Origin: an uncultured Oscillospiraceae bacterium
Lineage (GTDB): Bacteria > Bacillota > Clostridia > Oscillospirales > Oscillospiraceae
NCBI GenBank assembly: GCA_900759385.1
Contig: CAAEUZ010000125.1
Span: 1-11,641, forward strand
Direction: 5' to 3'
Length of the DNA: 11,641 nt
Shown here: positions 1-5,399 of the stretch, piece after piece
How positions within the stretch are numbered: position 1 is the first letter of the stretch
How the letters are laid out: every line of letters starts with the position of its first letter
Notes under the pieces: generated by a model
The model's database searches: none
Seen by the model: the letters and a program-made list of their open reading frames with translations, nothing else
Told to the model about the DNA's origin: nothing
Translations under genes and position numbers: made by a program

Positions 1-203
1 CCGCAGCCCGGAGCGGCACAATAAACCGCACCCACGCAACTCTGCGGGCCCAGACTCACACACCACCGAGCGGCGAGCCGCGCATGCGGCTCAAACTGCG
101 GTCGGCGATGCACAAGAACGTATACCAACAGGGATGACCACTCAAAAAGCCCCCGGCGTAAGGTTCCAGCGCACCAGCAAAGGCGCTTTTCCTTTCGGGG
201 GCC

Positions 204-246
204 CGGGGGCGCTTTCTTTTGGCAAGCACAAAAGAAAGCGTCCCCG
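204..246. repeat. Long imperfect palindrome, REP-like
   Basis: Bases 204-220 and 230-246 form a 17-bp stem with one G-T wobble and a 9-base loop. The stem core is CGCTTTCTTTT against AAAAGAAAGCG. It is flanked by further CTTTCGGGG / CCCCGAAA-type half-repeats (191-201 and 241-249) and by a small separate hairpin, CCGCTT with AAGCGG, at 258-274. The open frames that cross it in both directions are low-complexity translations of the palindrome and have no plausible ribosome binding site, so I do not call a gene. It could be a dispersed intergenic repeat or the terminator of a gene outside the window. A long run of T directly after either arm is missing, which favours a repeat. Bases 1-190 also hold a short palindrome (GAGCCGC at 75-81, GCGGCTC at 86-92) but nothing else I can assign. 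Confidence 0.5.
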
Positions 247-291
247 AAACTTTCCTCCCGCTTTCAAAAAGCGGCAACAACCCTCACCTAA

Positions 292-322
292 TGAATCAAA
301 TCCCCTTTACCTGGAGAAACTA
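292..322 (+). promoter_or_regulatory. Sigma-F-type promoter of sigG
   Basis: TGAATC at 292-297 is followed, after 15 bases, by GGAGAAACTA at 313-322. The downstream element fits the sigma-F -10 pattern as I remember it (GG, a purine-rich middle, then A-n-A-n-T and a purine). The upstream element resembles the shared forespore -35 (TGnATA) except for its last base. Transcription would begin near 327-330, giving a leader of about 25 bases before the TTG start. sigG is transcribed by sigma-F in the forespore of Bacillus, so the promoter type fits the gene. A CATACT at 326-331 resembles a sigma-G -10, but no matching -35 lies at the right distance. Confidence 0.55.
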
Positions 323-346
323 GCTCATACTTTCCGGTAAAGGGGA
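301..346 (+). promoter_or_regulatory. Inverted repeat enclosing the sigG promoter -10 and RBS
   Basis: TCCCCTTTACC (301-311) is perfectly complementary to GGTAAAGGGGA (336-346). The pairing can be extended past a one-base bulge by 313-317 with 331-335. The right arm contains the sigG Shine-Dalgarno (AAAGGGG, 339-345), which sits 8 bases before the TTG start at 354. In RNA that includes both arms the ribosome binding site would be buried in a stem of at least 11 bp. The left arm lies in the spacer of the proposed sigma-F promoter, so RNA made from that promoter would lack it and keep the site open. Confidence 0.6.
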
Positions 347-353
347 CTTTTAC

Positions 354-1133
354 TTGCAGGGCAAGGTTGAGATATGCGGTGTAAACACCTCGCGGCTTCC
401 GGTGCTCAAAAATGAGGAGACGCGCGAACTGCTCGAGCGCGCACGTTCCGGCGACTTTGCCGCACGCGAGAAGCTGATCGGCGGCAACCTCCGCCTGGTG
501 CTGTCCGTCATACAGAAGTTCGCCAACCGCGGTGAAAACCTGGACGACCTGTTCCAGGTGGGCTGCATCGGCCTCATCAAGGCCATCGACAACTTTGACA
601 CCTCCCAGGGCGTGCGTTTTTCCACCTACGGCGTGCCCATGATAGCCGGCGAAATACGCCGCTACCTGCGCGACAACAGCTCCGTGCGGGTGTCCCGCTC
701 CATGCGTGACCTGGCCTACAAGGCCCTGCAGGCGCGCGAAAAACTCACGGCCGAGTCCGGACGCACCCCCACGGTAGACGAGATAGCCAAAGCCGTGGGC
801 GCCAAGCGCTCCGACGTCGTCTTTGCGCTGGACGCCATTGCCGACCCCGTATCCCTCTCGGAACCCGCCTACCAGGACTCCGAGGACTCTGTGCCCGTCA
901 TGGAGCAGCTGCGCGACACCCGAGACACACCCGAGAGCTGGCTGGAGCGGCTGGCCCTCACGGACGCCATCGCCGCCCTGGGCGAGCGCGAAAAGCGCAT
1001 ACTGGCCCTGCGCTATTACCAGGGCAAGACCCAGACGGAGGTTGCCCGGGAAATACACATCTCACAGGCGCAGGTATCACGCCTGGAGAAAAACGCCCTG
1101 GACAGTATAAAGCGCAGCGTCTTCTCCCAGTAA
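354..1133 (+). CDS. sigG: RNA polymerase sporulation sigma factor SigG
   Basis: Sigma-G directs late gene expression in the forespore (small acid-soluble proteins, germination proteins and others). The 259-residue protein closely follows Bacillus SigG along its length. The N-terminal KVEICGV motif is at residues 4-10, and PVLKNEE is at 16-22. Region 2 (about 36-107) includes DDLFQVGCIGLIKAIDNFD. Region 3 is at about 112-190. The region 4 helix-turn-helix with KTQTEVAREIHISQAQVSRLEK is at about 225-246. The start is TTG at 354: it is preceded by AAAGGGG at 8 bases, the frame is closed by TAG at 321-323, and there is no ATG or GTG between. TTG is a weak start and, with the RBS-masking dyad, suggests low, controlled translation. 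The neighbour sigE, usual partner in the spoIIG region of other spore formers, is not visible upstream in the 353 bases present. No terminator is seen after it. SigF is the alternative, but the N-terminal motif argues for SigG. Confidence 0.95.
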   Translation: MQGKVEICGVNTSRLPVLKNEETRELLERARSGDFAAREKLIGGNLRLVLSVIQKFANRGENLDDLFQVGCIGLIKAIDNFDTSQGVRFSTYGVPMIAGEIRRYLRDNSSVRVSRSMRDLAYKALQAREKLTAESGRTPTVDEIAKAVGAKRSDVVFALDAIADPVSLSEPAYQDSEDSVPVMEQLRDTRDTPESWLERLALTDAIAALGEREKRILALRYYQGKTQTEVAREIHISQAQVSRLEKNALDSIKRSVFSQ

Positions 1134-1139
1134 AAGCTC

Positions 1140-1168
1140 TGGACATGTGCGGCCACGGATGCTACAAT
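1140..1168 (+). promoter_or_regulatory. Sigma-A-type promoter for the coiled-coil gene
   Basis: TGGACA at 1140-1145, a 17-base spacer, and TACAAT at 1163-1168 with an extended TG at 1160-1161. It begins seven bases after the sigG stop, and transcription would start near 1175. It is followed by a GGGGGG Shine-Dalgarno at 1193-1198, so the next gene can be expressed independently of sporulation. Confidence 0.7.
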
Positions 1169-1205
1169 GCGGTTATACCGAATGTAATATCCGGGGGGTA
1201 TAACA

Positions 1206-2129
1206 ATGGAAATTAACGATATTGCCCGTCTGCGCGCCGATGTGGCCCGTTCAGAGCAGCTCCAGAAACGCCTGCAGAACCTCTATAAGCAGCGCGAGGC
1301 CCTGGCCGCTCAGGAAGCTGAGCTGCGCGAGGCGCGTCTGGACGAGGCCGAGGACGTGGAGAATCTGGAGGGACGCAGCCTCGCCCGCTTTATATATTCC
1401 CTCACCGGCAGCCTGGACGACAAGCTGGAAAAGGAACGCGCCGAGGCCCGAGCCGCCGCGGTCAAGCACGACAGCGTGGTGCGCGAGCTGGAGGACCTGG
1501 ACGACGACATAGCCGAAACAGGTGCGGAGCTCAGGGAGCTGTCCGGCTGCGAGGTGCGCTATTCCGAGGCCATACACCGCCGGGCCGCCGAGCTGAAGGC
1601 CTCCGGCTCCTCCGTCGGCGGCAAGCTGCGCGAGCTGGAGCGCACCCGCAGCGCAATGGAGGAGCGCCGCCGTGAAGCCCAGGAAGCCGTCAGCGCCGGT
1701 GAGCGTGCCCTGGCCGCGGCAAACGAGGTAGTGTACAGCCTGGAGGATTCCTCCGATATGGCTACGCTGGACCTGTTCACCGACAGTTTCTTTGTCAACA
1801 TGGCCAAGTACAGCAGTATAGACGAGGCCCAGGGACACATTGAACGTCTGCGCATGGCGCTGCGCCGCTTTGACACCGAGCTGGCCGACGTGGGCGACAG
1901 CCTCAACGTGAATATCGGCGACTTCCTTGGTTTTGCCGACTTCTTCTTTGACGGGCTCTTCGCAGATCTGGCCTCCAAGGGACGCATAGACGTAACTTTG
2001 GACCGCGCCTATGACGTGGAGCAGCGTATAAATTCCTCCCTGGAGCGCCTGCGCGCGCTGCAGTCTGACTGCGACCGGCGCATAGAAGAGTTGGAAAGCG
2101 AATACGAAAGCCTGGTAGCCGGGGCCTGA
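1206..2129 (+). CDS. Coiled-coil protein of unknown function
   Basis: I do not recognise a named family. The 307-residue product is cytoplasmic by appearance, with no signal peptide and no membrane segment. It is highly charged, with heptad-like coiled coil over about residues 5-50, 72-130, 138-175 and 268-303. Two less coiled stretches look like conserved cores: 52-80, centred on SLARFIYSLTGSLDDKLEKE, and about 180-262, rich in aromatic residues (LDLFTDSFFVNMAKYSS, then GDFLGFADFFFDGLFADL). The ATG at 1206 follows GGGGGG (1193-1198) by seven bases. It has its own vegetative-type promoter just behind sigG and ends at a bidirectional terminator, so it is a single-gene unit. A structural or scaffold-like role is possible, but nothing in the sequence proves it. 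Confidence 0.85.
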   Translation: MEINDIARLRADVARSEQLQKRLQNLYKQREALAAQEAELREARLDEAEDVENLEGRSLARFIYSLTGSLDDKLEKERAEARAAAVKHDSVVRELEDLDDDIAETGAELRELSGCEVRYSEAIHRRAAELKASGSSVGGKLRELERTRSAMEERRREAQEAVSAGERALAAANEVVYSLEDSSDMATLDLFTDSFFVNMAKYSSIDEAQGHIERLRMALRRFDTELADVGDSLNVNIGDFLGFADFFFDGLFADLASKGRIDVTLDRAYDVEQRINSSLERLRALQSDCDRRIEELESEYESLVAGA

Positions 2130-2151
2130 CCGGCAGAACATATCATAAAAT

Positions 2152-2187
2152 AAATGGGAGCAGCGCGATATTCCGCCGCTCCCATTT
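2152..2187. terminator. Bidirectional terminator between coiled-coil gene and greA
   Basis: AAATGGGAGC (2152-2161) pairs with GCTCCCATTT (2178-2187), extended internally by GCG/CGC after one mismatch, around an 8-base loop. On the minus strand the stem is followed by TTTATTTTATG, a good U-rich tail for greA. On the plus strand the tail is the stem's own TTT followed by GTC and a later TTTT. It lies 22 bases after the coiled-coil gene and 31 bases after greA. Confidence 0.85.
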
Positions 2188-2218
2188 GTCATGCGCTTTT
2201 CCGGACCTCCGGCAGGGC

Positions 2219-2722
2219 TCAATACCCGCGGATGGGTATGCTGCCGTCGTCCTCACCCTTTTCGACCTTGAGTATGTCCAGCCAATAGCCGTCGTCCCCG
2301 CCCAGGTCGATATACACGCGGTCCCCGGCCCTGCGGCCCATCACCGCCTTGCCGACGGGGCTCTCCTTGCTTATGAGCCCCTGGGGCGCATTCTGGCGCA
2401 GGGTGGTCACCAGCGTTATAACGCGCTCGCTCTCGTCGTCCTCGGCGCGGATGGTGACGTGGTCGTACAGGCCAGCCACGCCCTCGGCGCTGTCGTCGGA
2501 GATGACTTTCGCCGTCTTAATCATGCGCTCCAGGTAACGCACGCGCGAGTCGTTGCGGTTTTTCTCGCGCTTGGCAGCCTTGTACTCGAAATTCTCGCTC
2601 AGGTCGCCGAAGCCGCGGGCCACCTTAACGTCGTCTATGAGCTGGGGTCTCAGCACACGGGTGCGGTAATCCAGCTCTTCCTGCATCTTCTTGATGTCCT
2701 CTTTGGTCAGTTCATCGTACAT
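2219..2722 (-). CDS. greA: Transcription elongation factor GreA/GreB family
   Basis: Gre factors enter the RNA polymerase secondary channel and stimulate cleavage of backtracked RNA. The 167-residue protein has an N-terminal coiled-coil hairpin (about 1-78). The acidic tip motif GDLSENFEYKAAK is at residues 39-51, and D40 and E43 are the expected metal-coordinating acidic residues. The C-terminal FKBP-like domain (about 85-160) includes the family motif ISKESPVGKAVMGRRAGD at 116-133. Length is near the usual ~158. The ATG at 2722 is preceded by AAGGAG (2739-2734), which begins just after the stop of trmO; the gap between the genes is 18 bases, so the two are probably co-transcribed. The C-terminal tail, ending SIPIRGY, is slightly longer than usual. 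It may be the genome's main GreA or a second paralog; the window cannot tell. Confidence 0.92.
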   Translation of the reverse strand: MYDELTKEDIKKMQEELDYRTRVLRPQLIDDVKVARGFGDLSENFEYKAAKREKNRNDSRVRYLERMIKTAKVISDDSAEGVAGLYDHVTIRAEDDESERVITLVTTLRQNAPQGLISKESPVGKAVMGRRAGDRVYIDLGGDDGYWLDILKVEKGEDDGSIPIRGY

Positions 2723-2740
2723 TTTATGCCCTGCTCCTTA

Positions 2741-3421
2741 TCAGTTGTCGGAAATCGGCTCTATGTCTGCCACGGTGAGCACGCCGCCGCTCACGGTGAA
2801 GCGGACGTTGCAGCCGGCAAAGTCCAGGCCGTACACGCGCGCCTCGTCGTGCTGGTAAGCCGGGCGCGGGTCCTGCTCGAGCACCCCGGCGAGCGCCGCC
2901 CGCGAAGCCTCCGGCACCCGCGCGAGCAGCTCCGGCGGGATAACCACCTCCAGGCCGCGCTCCCAGCCGCCGGAGGCAAACCCGAAGCGCGCCCCCTCGT
3001 GCACGTCGGTACCCACGTAGGGCTTGATGTCATAGACGGGGGTGCCGTCCATCAGGTCGGCGCCCAGTATGCGCAGCACCGGGCCCTCCGGCGTGTCTAG
3101 GATGGCGTCCAGCTTCACGCTGGAGAGGCCCAGCGGGTTGGGCCTGTACGGTGAGCGCGTGGCAAACACGCCCTGGCGCACATTCCCGCCCAGCCGCGGC
3201 GGCCGCACCGTGGGGGACCAGCCCTCCCGGCGGTTGGCGGAGAACTCCCAGATGAGCCAGATGTAGTCGAACCCCTCCAGCCCGCGCAGGGCCTCCGGGG
3301 AGCGGAATCCCTCTTCAAATACGACATAGCTGACCAGCTCCGGCACTATGCCGCTCTGCCTCGGTATGCCGAATTTGGAGCCGAAGTCGCTGCGCACGTG
3401 CGCTATGGGTGTGATGTCCAT
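2741..3421 (-). CDS. trmO: tRNA (adenine-37-N6)-methyltransferase TrmO (TsaA)
   Basis: TrmO uses S-adenosylmethionine to methylate N6 of threonylcarbamoyladenosine at position 37 of certain tRNAs (m6t6A), which tunes decoding. The product is 226 residues, close to E. coli TrmO (235). Visible family motifs are TRSPYRPNPLGLS at 88-100, LGADLMDGTPVYDIKPYV at 119-136, and EQDPRPAYQHDE at 182-193 in the C-terminal domain. I chose the ATG at 3421 because MDITPIAHVRSDF matches the usual N-terminus and GGCGG lies about 8 bases upstream. An in-frame ATG at 3469 would add 16 residues unlike the family and has no clear Shine-Dalgarno. It is the first gene of a pair with greA and diverges from the fabG-like gene. 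I could not identify a strong promoter in the 118-base gap. Confidence 0.92.
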   Translation of the reverse strand: MDITPIAHVRSDFGSKFGIPRQSGIVPELVSYVVFEEGFRSPEALRGLEGFDYIWLIWEFSANRREGWSPTVRPPRLGGNVRQGVFATRSPYRPNPLGLSSVKLDAILDTPEGPVLRILGADLMDGTPVYDIKPYVGTDVHEGARFGFASGGWERGLEVVIPPELLARVPEASRAALAGVLEQDPRPAYQHDEARVYGLDFAGCNVRFTVSGGVLTVADIEPISDN

Positions 3422-3481
3422 TGTATCACCGCCTGATATGTATTTGCTGCCTCTGCCGGCTGCAGGCACCGCACTGCGGGC

Positions 3482-3510
3482 TTGCGCCGGGCACCATTAT
3501 GTTATAGAAT
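3482..3510 (+). promoter_or_regulatory. Probable sigma-A promoter of the fabG-like gene
   Basis: TTGCGC at 3482-3487, a 17-base spacer, and TAGAAT at 3505-3510. Transcription would start near 3517, giving a leader of about 23 bases that contains GGAGG at 3529-3533. A short palindrome (CCGCA, C, TGCGG at 3469-3479) lies just upstream of the -35; its meaning is unknown. Confidence 0.55.
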
Positions 3511-3539
3511 AGGTGAAGATATCAACCCGGAGGTTTTCA

Positions 3540-4244
3540 ATGAAAAGAGCTCTTGTAACCGGTTCGTCGCGCGGCATCGGCGCGGCGATAGCCCGCGCGC
3601 TGGCCGAGGGCGGCTGGCGCGTCACGATAAATTATCTCAACAGCCGCGAGAAGGCCGAAGCCCTGGCGGCCGAGCTCGGCAGCGAGGCTATCCGCTGCGA
3701 CGTGGCCGACTCCGCCCAGGTAAACGCCATGTTCGAGCGCACAGGCGGAGTTGATCTGCTGGTGAGCAACGCCGGGATCGCCTGGAGCGGCCTGCTCAGC
3801 GATATGACAGACGAAGAATGGCGCCGCATCGTGGACGTTAACCTCGGCGGCGCTTTTAACTGCTGCCGGGCGGCCATACCGCACATGGTGCGGGAGAAGG
3901 CGGGCGCCATCGTCTGCGTGAGCAGCATCCTGGGCGTGTACGGCGGCTCCTGCGAGACGGCCTACAGCGCCACCAAGGGCGCGCTCATCTCCTTTGTAAA
4001 GGGCCTGGCCAAGGAGCTTGGCCCCAGCGGCATCCGTGTGAACGCCGTGGCCCCCGGCGCGGTTGACACAGACATGCTCGGCTGCTTCACGGCTGAGGAC
4101 AAGGCCCACATGGCCGAAAACACCTACATGGGCCGGCTGGGCACGCCGGAGGACATCGCCCGCTGCGTCCGCTTCCTCGCCAGCGAGGAGGCCGGTTTTG
4201 TCACCGGGCAGGTGCTGGGCGTGGACGGGGCCATGGTGATTTAG
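3540..4244 (+). CDS. SDR-family 3-oxoacyl-ACP reductase-like protein (FabG-like)
   Basis: This is a classical short-chain dehydrogenase/reductase of 234 residues, most like FabG, which reduces 3-oxoacyl-ACP with NADPH in fatty acid elongation. The nucleotide-binding motif TGSSRGIGAAIA is at 7-18. NAG is at 77-79. The catalytic tetrad is visible as N101, S129, Y142 and K146, with the usual 13-residue S-to-Y spacing. The C-terminal VNAVAPGAVDTDM is at 167-179. The ATG at 3540 follows GGAGG (3529-3533) by six bases; an in-frame upstream start at 3513 lacks a good ribosome binding site. It stands alone rather than in a fab cluster, so it may be an auxiliary paralog acting on another carbonyl substrate. 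For that reason I give no gene symbol. Its stop codon overlaps that of the converging csoR-like gene, and no terminator lies between. Confidence 0.9.
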   Translation: MKRALVTGSSRGIGAAIARALAEGGWRVTINYLNSREKAEALAAELGSEAIRCDVADSAQVNAMFERTGGVDLLVSNAGIAWSGLLSDMTDEEWRRIVDVNLGGAFNCCRAAIPHMVREKAGAIVCVSSILGVYGGSCETAYSATKGALISFVKGLAKELGPSGIRVNAVAPGAVDTDMLGCFTAEDKAHMAENTYMGRLGTPEDIARCVRFLASEEAGFVTGQVLGVDGAMVI

Positions 4245-4576
4245 GTCATAAATAGCTCGATGGCGTTTTCCAGCTGCTCCAGGGCGGCGGTGTCGCCGTT
4301 CTCGGCGGCGTCCGCTATGCAGTGCTCTATGTGGTCTTTTAATATAACCTTGGCCGTGTTGTTCAGCGCGCTGCGCACTGCGGCCAGCTGTATCAGCACC
4401 TCGGTGCAGTCACGGCCGTCGGCTACCATGCGCCTGACGCTCTCCAGGTGGCCTATGGCCCGGCTGAGCCGGTTGAGCACGGCCTTGGTCTGCGTGTGCG
4501 AGTGCGTGTGTCCGTGCTCGCCGTGGCTGTGGGTTATTACGCTGCCGTCGGGCAGGGTATGAGTGTGTTCGGACAA
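4241..4576 (-). CDS. csoR: CsoR/RcnR-family metal-sensing repressor, copper-type ligands
   Basis: These all-helical proteins release DNA when they bind metal, or react with sulfur or formaldehyde. The 111-residue product carries the CsoR Cu(I) triad: C57, H82 and C86. Their spacing (25 and 29 residues from the first Cys) equals the C36/H61/C65 set of Mycobacterium CsoR. The Cys-His-Cys set argues against the Ni/Co (RcnR), formaldehyde (FrmR) and persulfide (CstR) types. The N-terminus is His-rich (HTHTLPDGSVITHSHGEHGHTHSH, described here in pieces: seven His between residues 4 and 27 plus more), possibly an extra metal site. I start it at TTG 4576, with GGGAG (4590-4586) nine bases upstream. 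An ATG at 4618 is in frame but lies inside the promoter and has no Shine-Dalgarno. No copper exporter is adjacent; its targets may be elsewhere, including itself. Confidence 0.88.
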   Translation of the reverse strand: MSEHTHTLPDGSVITHSHGEHGHTHSHTQTKAVLNRLSRAIGHLESVRRMVADGRDCTEVLIQLAAVRSALNNTAKVILKDHIEHCIADAAENGDTAALEQLENAIELFMT

Positions 4577-4596
4577 AGCTATCAACTCCCGAGGCA

Positions 4597-4625
4597 ATTT
4601 TAAGTTCGCAGGACGCATTTGTCAA
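4597..4625 (-). promoter_or_regulatory. Consensus sigma-A promoter of csoR-like gene
   Basis: On the minus strand, TTGACA (4625-4620), exactly 17 bases, then TAAAAT (4602-4597). Transcription would begin near 4591-4590, at the edge of the GGGAG Shine-Dalgarno (4590-4586), so the leader is only about 15 bases. The promoter covers the alternative ATG at 4618 and so decides for the TTG start at 4576. Confidence 0.7.
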
Positions 4626-4655
4626 GCTCAGGCAAGTGTACACGCTCGGCGCGAA

Positions 4656-4661
4656 TATAAT
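4656..4661 (+). promoter_or_regulatory. Possible -10 element upstream of sigK
   Basis: A TATAAT stands 29 bases before the sigK start in GC-rich DNA, but no matching sigma-A -35 is visible 16-18 bases upstream. Read as part of AATATAAT it also partly resembles the sigma-E -10 (CATACAAT type), which would fit mother-cell transcription of sigK, again without a clear -35. The assignment to a sigma factor is open. Confidence 0.35.
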
Positions 4662-4690
4662 GCGGTATCACGTGAAAGGTGGTGCCGCGG

Positions 4691-5377
4691 ATGTTGACAC
4701 TGTACGCCCTGCTGGGCGCTTCACTGCTGATGCTGCGTCTGGCGAACCCCACGGGGAGCTTCCCGCGGGCGCTGAAGGCCGATGAGGAGCGGCGGCTCGT
4801 GGAGCTGTCCCTCGCCGGGGACCTGGAGGCGCGCAACTCGCTTATAGAGCACAACCTGCGTCTGGTGGCGCACGTCGTGAAGAAGTATTACACCGTCAGC
4901 TCGGACACGGAGGATCTCATCTCCATCGGCACAATCGGCCTCATAAAAGGCGTTAACACCTACCGGCCCGACAAGGGCGTGCGCCTGGCCACATACGCCG
5001 CCCGCTGCGCCGAAAACGAGATCCTCATGTACTTCCGCTCCATAAAAAAGTCCAGCGGCGACGTCTCGCTCAGCGAGGCGCTGGACACGGACTCGGAGGG
5101 CAACAGCCTCTCGCTCATGGACGTACTGGCCGTGGAGGACGACCTCGCCGAGCGCGTGAGCATGAAGGAGTCGGCCCGGGCCGTGCGCCGCTGCGTGGAG
5201 AGCGAGCTGACGGAGCGGGAGTCGGAAATAATCCGCGCCCGCTACGGCCTGGACGGGGACACACCGCTCACGCAGCGCGAGTGCGCCGCGCGGCTGGGCA
5301 TCTCGCGCAGCTACGTGAGCCGTATCGAGAAGCGGGCCATCGAGAAGCTGCGCGCCGCCCTGATCGGGGAGGCCTGA
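4691..5377 (+). CDS. sigK: RNA polymerase sporulation sigma factor SigK (pro-sigma-K)
   Basis: Sigma-K is the last mother-cell sigma factor and drives coat and spore maturation genes. The 228-residue protein matches SigK: ARNSLIEHNLRLVAHVVKKY (47-66), EDLISIGTIGLIKG (74-87), LATYAARCAENEILMYFR (99-116) and the region 4 motif RECAARLGISRSYVSRIEKR (196-215). Residues 2-18 are hydrophobic (LTLYALLGASLLMLRLA), in the position of the Bacillus pro-sequence removed by SpoIVFB; TGSFPRAL at 21-28 aligns with the region just after the cleavage site. The gene is uninterrupted, with no skin-type insertion around the ENEILM region. The ATG at 4691 follows AAAGGTGG (4675-4682) by eight bases; a GTG at 4679 is the alternative but overlaps that Shine-Dalgarno. 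recQ follows after 22 bases. A SigE identity is less likely, because the sequence matches the SigK-specific N-terminal region. Confidence 0.93.
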   Translation: MLTLYALLGASLLMLRLANPTGSFPRALKADEERRLVELSLAGDLEARNSLIEHNLRLVAHVVKKYYTVSSDTEDLISIGTIGLIKGVNTYRPDKGVRLATYAARCAENEILMYFRSIKKSSGDVSLSEALDTDSEGNSLSLMDVLAVEDDLAERVSMKESARAVRRCVESELTERESEIIRARYGLDGDTPLTQRECAARLGISRSYVSRIEKRAIEKLRAALIGEA

Positions 5378-5399
5378 CACGTAAAGAGGAGGGGGAGCC

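Noticed and set aside
326..331. CATACT as a sigma-G -10 element for autoregulation of sigG
   Set aside because: No TGAATA-like -35 lies 17-18 bases upstream; TGAATC at 292-297 is 28 bases away and fits the GGAGAAACTA element better.
56..340. Open frames on both strands (minus 56-280, plus 134-340) before sigG
   Set aside because: They run through the palindromic DNA, have Arg/Lys/Pro-rich low-complexity translations, no good Shine-Dalgarno, and overlap each other and the sigG promoter.
288..1058. Minus-strand open frame of 256 codons opposite sigG
   Set aside because: It lies antisense to a well-supported sigma factor, and its translation has no family-like motifs.
4571..4578. GGACAAAG as a SpoIIID binding site for sigK
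   Set aside because: A short match to a loose consensus that lies across the csoR start codon, about 115 bases before sigK; it occurs too easily by chance to support a claim.
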